Positions 60,890-64,000 of a stretch of DNA of 64,000 bases are shown here, piece by piece. The notes under the pieces were generated by a model. The model made no database searches, was not told the origin of the DNA, and was given only the letters and a program-made list of their open reading frames with translations. This DNA is from Megalonaias nervosa. Taxonomy: Eukaryota > Mollusca > Bivalvia > Unionida > Unionidae. The DNA lies in assembly GCA_016617855.1 (NCBI GenBank), contig JAECUM010011090.1, forward strand, positions 1 to 64,000, read 5' to 3'. Every line of letters begins with the position of its first letter. The first letter of the stretch is position 1. Both the position numbers and the translations under genes were made by a program.

Positions 60890-61255
60890 GCTTGTTTTAT
60901 TCTTTTCAAATATTCAGGGTATTTTTATAATGAATTTATGTTTCCGGAAGGCTTTTCTTTTGATTTCTTGTTGGAAAACGATCTTCATTTTTACAAGAGA
61001 GTGATCAGTCATATATCTTAGTTCAGCATTTACATTTTCAATATTTGTAAATGAACTTTCTGACACACAAAAGTCCAGTCTCACTTGTTTTATCGGGTTA
61101 CTTGACCTCCTTTGATCCCTATGTTCTGTTCTCTCAATACAGCTACCTCATTATGTTCCATACAAATATCTAAGACAACTTCTCTTGCTCTTGGGATATT
61201 TACAATATTATCTCTATTTTTACCAAACACAAGACTGAAATCTTCCCAATTAAAT
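60890..61255 (-). pseudogene. LINE endonuclease C-terminal fragment
   Basis: On the minus strand two long readings, separated by one TAA, contain 'VRLDFCVSESSFTNIENV' and 'YMTDHSLVKMKI'. They correspond to the end of the AP-like endonuclease of non-LTR elements (D-F-..SES and DHS). The fragment starts at the (TA)n tract and ends just outside P2. Confidence 0.6.
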
Positions 61256-61256
61256 A

Positions 61257-61385
<129 letters not shown>

Positions 61386-61483
61386 AATACAAATCATATG
61401 GCGAATAACAGCACTTTCAAGTGCATTGGATCCAGCAAGGGATCACGTGTGTCAGGGATTGATTAAGATAAATGCAATAATCT

Positions 61484-61588
61484 GACAACGAACAGTGCAA
61501 AACTAGTATCTAACTAGCCTGAGCGCTTTCGACTCTTAATGAGTCTTTTTCAAAGGCAAATACAAAACAGAGACAAGACAAACAAATA
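61484..61588 (+). repeat. Left inverted repeat of the Penelope-like fragment
   Basis: From 'gacaacgaacagtgcaaaac' to 'gacaagacaaacaaat'. It includes the small palindrome 'gactcttaatgagtc'. Partner at 62,522-62,626. Confidence 0.9.
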
Positions 61589-61599
61589 AAATACAAAAA

Positions 61600-62203
61600 C
61601 CATTTATCCTAATCTACCATCCAGACAACCCAAAGTAGATAAAATCATCGAGAAACACTGGCCCATCGTGGAATCGTCGGAGAAACTAAAATTCATCCTC
61701 CCAAACAAACCTGTAGTAGCCTACCGGAGACCAAAAAACCTCAAGGACATCCTAGTCAGGGCGAAACTAATGCCTATCACTAATAAAGACCACCCTGTGG
61801 CGATAAAAGGTGCAAAACCTGTCAACATATGATAGAGACCAGGACATTTTTTAGCACAGTGACTAGAGAAAAACTAAACATACATGGTCCAAACAAAACG
61901 TGCAAAACAGAGAATGTAATTTATCTCATCACATGTAAGATCTATAGCCATCAGTATGTCGGAGAAACTGAAAAGCTATACAGGAGGATCAACCTTCATA
62001 GATCTGATTGGATGACAAAGAAGCTGTACAGAAGCCCGGTTGCAGAACACTTCTCCTGCCCTTGCCACACTTTCAGTGATATAACACTTATTGCAACTGC
62101 TAACAACCCCAACTGGAGTTCCGAAACCAGGAAAGAAAAGGAATCTTACCGGATACGCCGCCTTAGAACATTGAAACTAAGCGTTTTAAACCAAGAAGAC
62201 TAG
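61600..62203 (+). pseudogene. Penelope-like element C-terminus with GIY-YIG endonuclease
   Basis: A first reading (about 61,600-61,830) gives 'KPVVAYRRPKNLKDILVRAK', the usual linker after the reverse transcriptase. After one frame change an open frame (61,829-62,203) has 'NVIYLITCKIYSHQYVGET', the GIY-YIG signature as variant found in Penelope-like elements, and the downstream Arg and Glu positions. Truncated and shifted, so not active. Confidence 0.8.
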
Positions 62204-62521
62204 AAAAAGACAGCCATGCACAAATGAAATTATGTTGTTTTTTGCAGCCGACACATTTTCTTTTCAATAATTCTCTAAATTTGCTTAATAGCCTATGATT
62301 ATTACTATGACAATGAAATATCCGGGATATAATTTGCGCTTACATAAATTTACATAAAGCAACAGATGTCGTTATGGCTCGTCAATTTCTAGGTCAGTAA
62401 AACTATTTTCAAGCATCCGCAATAAGTTGAAATAAACTAGTTGAAACATAATAAATTTAAAGGTTTAATTCCTGTAGAAACAGCAATGTAAAGTTTTGCA
62501 AACACAATGGTTTTTGTGTTT

Positions 62522-62626
62522 CATTTGTTTGTCTTGTCTATGTTTTGTATTTGCCTTTGAAAAAGACTCATTAAGAGTCGAAAGCGCTCAGGCTAGTTAG
62601 ATACTAGTTTTGCACTGTTCGTTGTC
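62522..62626 (-). repeat. Right inverted repeat of the Penelope-like fragment
   Basis: Inverse of 61,484-61,588. In this orientation the stem 'gactcattaagagtc' is followed by GAAA, as in stem II of hammerhead ribozymes known from such elements. The rest of the ribozyme core is not convincing. Confidence 0.9.
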
Positions 62627-62639
62627 TACAGAAAATCCG

Positions 62640-64000
62640 GAGACGGAGTCACTAAGGCGACTTGGCATTGCTTTCAGTGTCATCTCGGCAACTCCTGCAA
62701 CGTCGCTGGTGCCATGACGTATCGGCTTGTTCTTTTCCTTGGATCCATCAGCTGCGTGGAGAGGGGGAATCAGCTGCATGGGCAACAGCTGATTCTCCAT
62801 ATCACCCTTCCCAGGAGAGGACACTCCAGCTTCGCCTCACAGCGTCGACACAACACGGGAAGCAACAGTTTACCGGTTATAAGTCACCGCTCGATTGGCG
62901 TAGAGTCAGACGCCAGGGGTTGCTTCCGACGGTGGGAGAGACCAACATGTCTCACTGGACAGCTACCGCCCACCTCAAGCTGGGCAGCCCCCAGCTAATA
63001 AGGTGCCGTGCCGCCACAGTTCACCTGCCTTGCTGGGTGCGTAGGGCTTAAGATACGTGAGTACCTGACAAGCGGACTGCAACTACTGCACCAAGAAGCA
63101 ACAAATGAAAACCAACAACGAAACCTCCAATCCTCAAGCTAGGTACCTGGAATGGCCGGACCATGCTGACTGTGCTCTCAGATGACCTCCAGGCAATCAG
63201 CGATGTTCGAAAGATTTCAGTCATCAACGACGAACTTGCAAGACTCCAGGTCGACATCGCCTTACTATAGGAGTCACGGCTACCAGATTCCGGGTCCCTC
63301 AGAGAAAAGAACTACACGTTCTTCTGGCAAGAAAAGAGCGCAGACGAAGCAAGAGAGTATGGTGTTGGATTCGCCGTCAGGAACTCTCTGCTGGGGATGA
63401 TAGAACCCTGCCAACAAGGAAACGAAAGACTGCTATCTCTCCGCCTCCACACCATAACCGGGCCTGCCAACCTGATCAGCGTTTAAGTACCCACACTATG
63501 CGCCATTGCAGATATCAAGGATGAGTTTTACGATGAGTTAGACTCGCTCATCGACAAAATTTCCAAGGAAGAGAACTTGGTATTTCTGGGCGACTTCAAC
63601 GCTAGGGTGGGTGCCGACCATGACTCTTGGCCTTCCTGTCTTGGCAAGTTTGGCATTGGGAAGATGAATGAGAACGGGCAGCGCCTCCTAGAGATGTGCT
63701 CGTACCACGACCTCAGGATCATTAATTCATTCTTTCAGACAAAGCCACAACACAAAGTGTCTTGGAGGCATCCCCGGTCCAAACACTGGCACCAGCTGCA
63801 CTTGATCGTCACGAGACGGTCGGTCATGAAGGGTGTGCTTCTTACCCGTACCTTCCACAGCGCTGACTGCGACACCGATCACTCGCTGGTGTGCTGAAAA
63901 CTGAAGCTTCAGCCAAAGAAGATCCACCGCTCTAGGCAAGAAGGTAAACCACGCATTGACGTGAGCAAGACGTCACATCCAGACAAGGCTGAGGAATTCA
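62640..64000 (+). pseudogene. LINE (RTE-like) 5' part, AP endonuclease, running off the window
   Basis: A 5' region without a clear frame (62,640-63,120) is followed by the endonuclease: 'LKLGTWNGRTM' near 63,140, 'DIALL' and 'ESRL' split by a stop near 63,270, 'YTFFWQEKS', 'GVGFAVRNSLL', 'VFLGDFNARVG' near 63,580 and 'CDTDHSLV' near 63,875. Animal proteins annotated as craniofacial development protein 2-like derive from this type. Stops near 63,270, 63,485 and 63,895 make it inactive. The reverse transcriptase would lie beyond the end of the window. GC content is clearly higher than in the surrounding DNA. Confidence 0.82.

Larger units (their letters stand above)
61484..62626 (+). mobile_element. 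Penelope-like element fragment inside an inverted repeat
   Basis: The 105 bases at 61,484-61,588 recur inverted at 62,522-62,626 with only one or two mismatches. Between them lies the C-terminal part of a Penelope-like element protein. The full reverse transcriptase is absent, so it is a 3' (or internally deleted) copy. Inverted terminal copies are known from this group. Confidence 0.75.

Noticed and set aside
62530..62590. Hammerhead ribozyme in the Penelope-like inverted repeat
   Set aside because: A hairpin followed by GAAA resembles stem II, but the CUGANGA core and the cleavage triplet are not convincing.

Overview
The window looks like nuclear DNA of an animal, most likely a marine invertebrate. 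A mollusc-like lophotrochozoan is a guess. It is AT-rich and full of minisatellites. It carries metazoan-type transposons (Polinton/Maverick, Ty3/Gypsy, Penelope-like, LINE), a Golgi glycosyltransferase 92 pseudogene that still has an intron, and Pol II signals (TATA, Inr-like, AATAAA, histone-type 3' stem-loops). No bacterial gene organisation is present.

Positions 1-27,500 are mostly non-coding and repetitive. They hold a decayed protein-primed DNA polymerase B (about 1.36-2.46 kb, minus) and a decayed FtsK/A32-like packaging ATPase next to a fibre-like ORF (10.2-11.1 kb). Both are relics of virus-like elements unrelated at close range to the big ones further right. There is also a possible host terminal exon (5.65-5.79 kb) with a duplicated splice acceptor, the GT92 pseudogene (15.3-17.4 kb, minus), a small LINE fragment (19.3 kb) and several tandem-repeat arrays.

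Positions 27,590-38,800 are 'P1', a decayed plus-oriented Polinton. It is an internal-deletion derivative that has lost about 8 kb (PolB, BIR protein, packaging ATPase, zinc-knuckle gene and others). Nearly every remaining gene is frameshifted or lacks its start. Its right end is cut off and is followed by a Ty3/Gypsy integrase fragment (38.89-39.70 kb, minus).

Positions 39,703-60,852 are 'P2', an almost pristine 21-kb Polinton in the opposite orientation, bounded by roughly 300-330 bp terminal inverted repeats. It encodes PolB, a retroviral-type integrase with chromodomain, packaging ATPase, adenain-like protease, double-jelly-roll major capsid, penton-type minor capsid, a pVI-like protein, a two-TM protein, an array of small protamine-like basic proteins, a BIR (IAP-like) protein, a CCHC zinc-knuckle protein and several unknowns. 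All appear intact.

The most unusual feature is how P2 seems to be expressed. The five accessory genes nearest its ends each have a TATA promoter, and each is followed 15-40 bases after its stop by a sense-strand match to the metazoan replication-dependent histone mRNA 3' end: a 6-bp stem, a UHUH loop, an ACC-type flank and a purine-rich element about 11-13 bases further on. Three relics of the same arrangement survive in P1. The core virion genes lack this signal. They are packed in operon-like blocks with 3-26-base spacers and ATGA overlaps, ending in AATAAA. The element therefore appears to use two 3'-end systems, one of which would tie expression to S phase.

Positions 60,853-64,000 hold a LINE endonuclease fragment, a long (TA)n tract, a Penelope-like element fragment with a GIY-YIG domain inside a near-perfect 105-bp inverted repeat, and the 5' part of another LINE.
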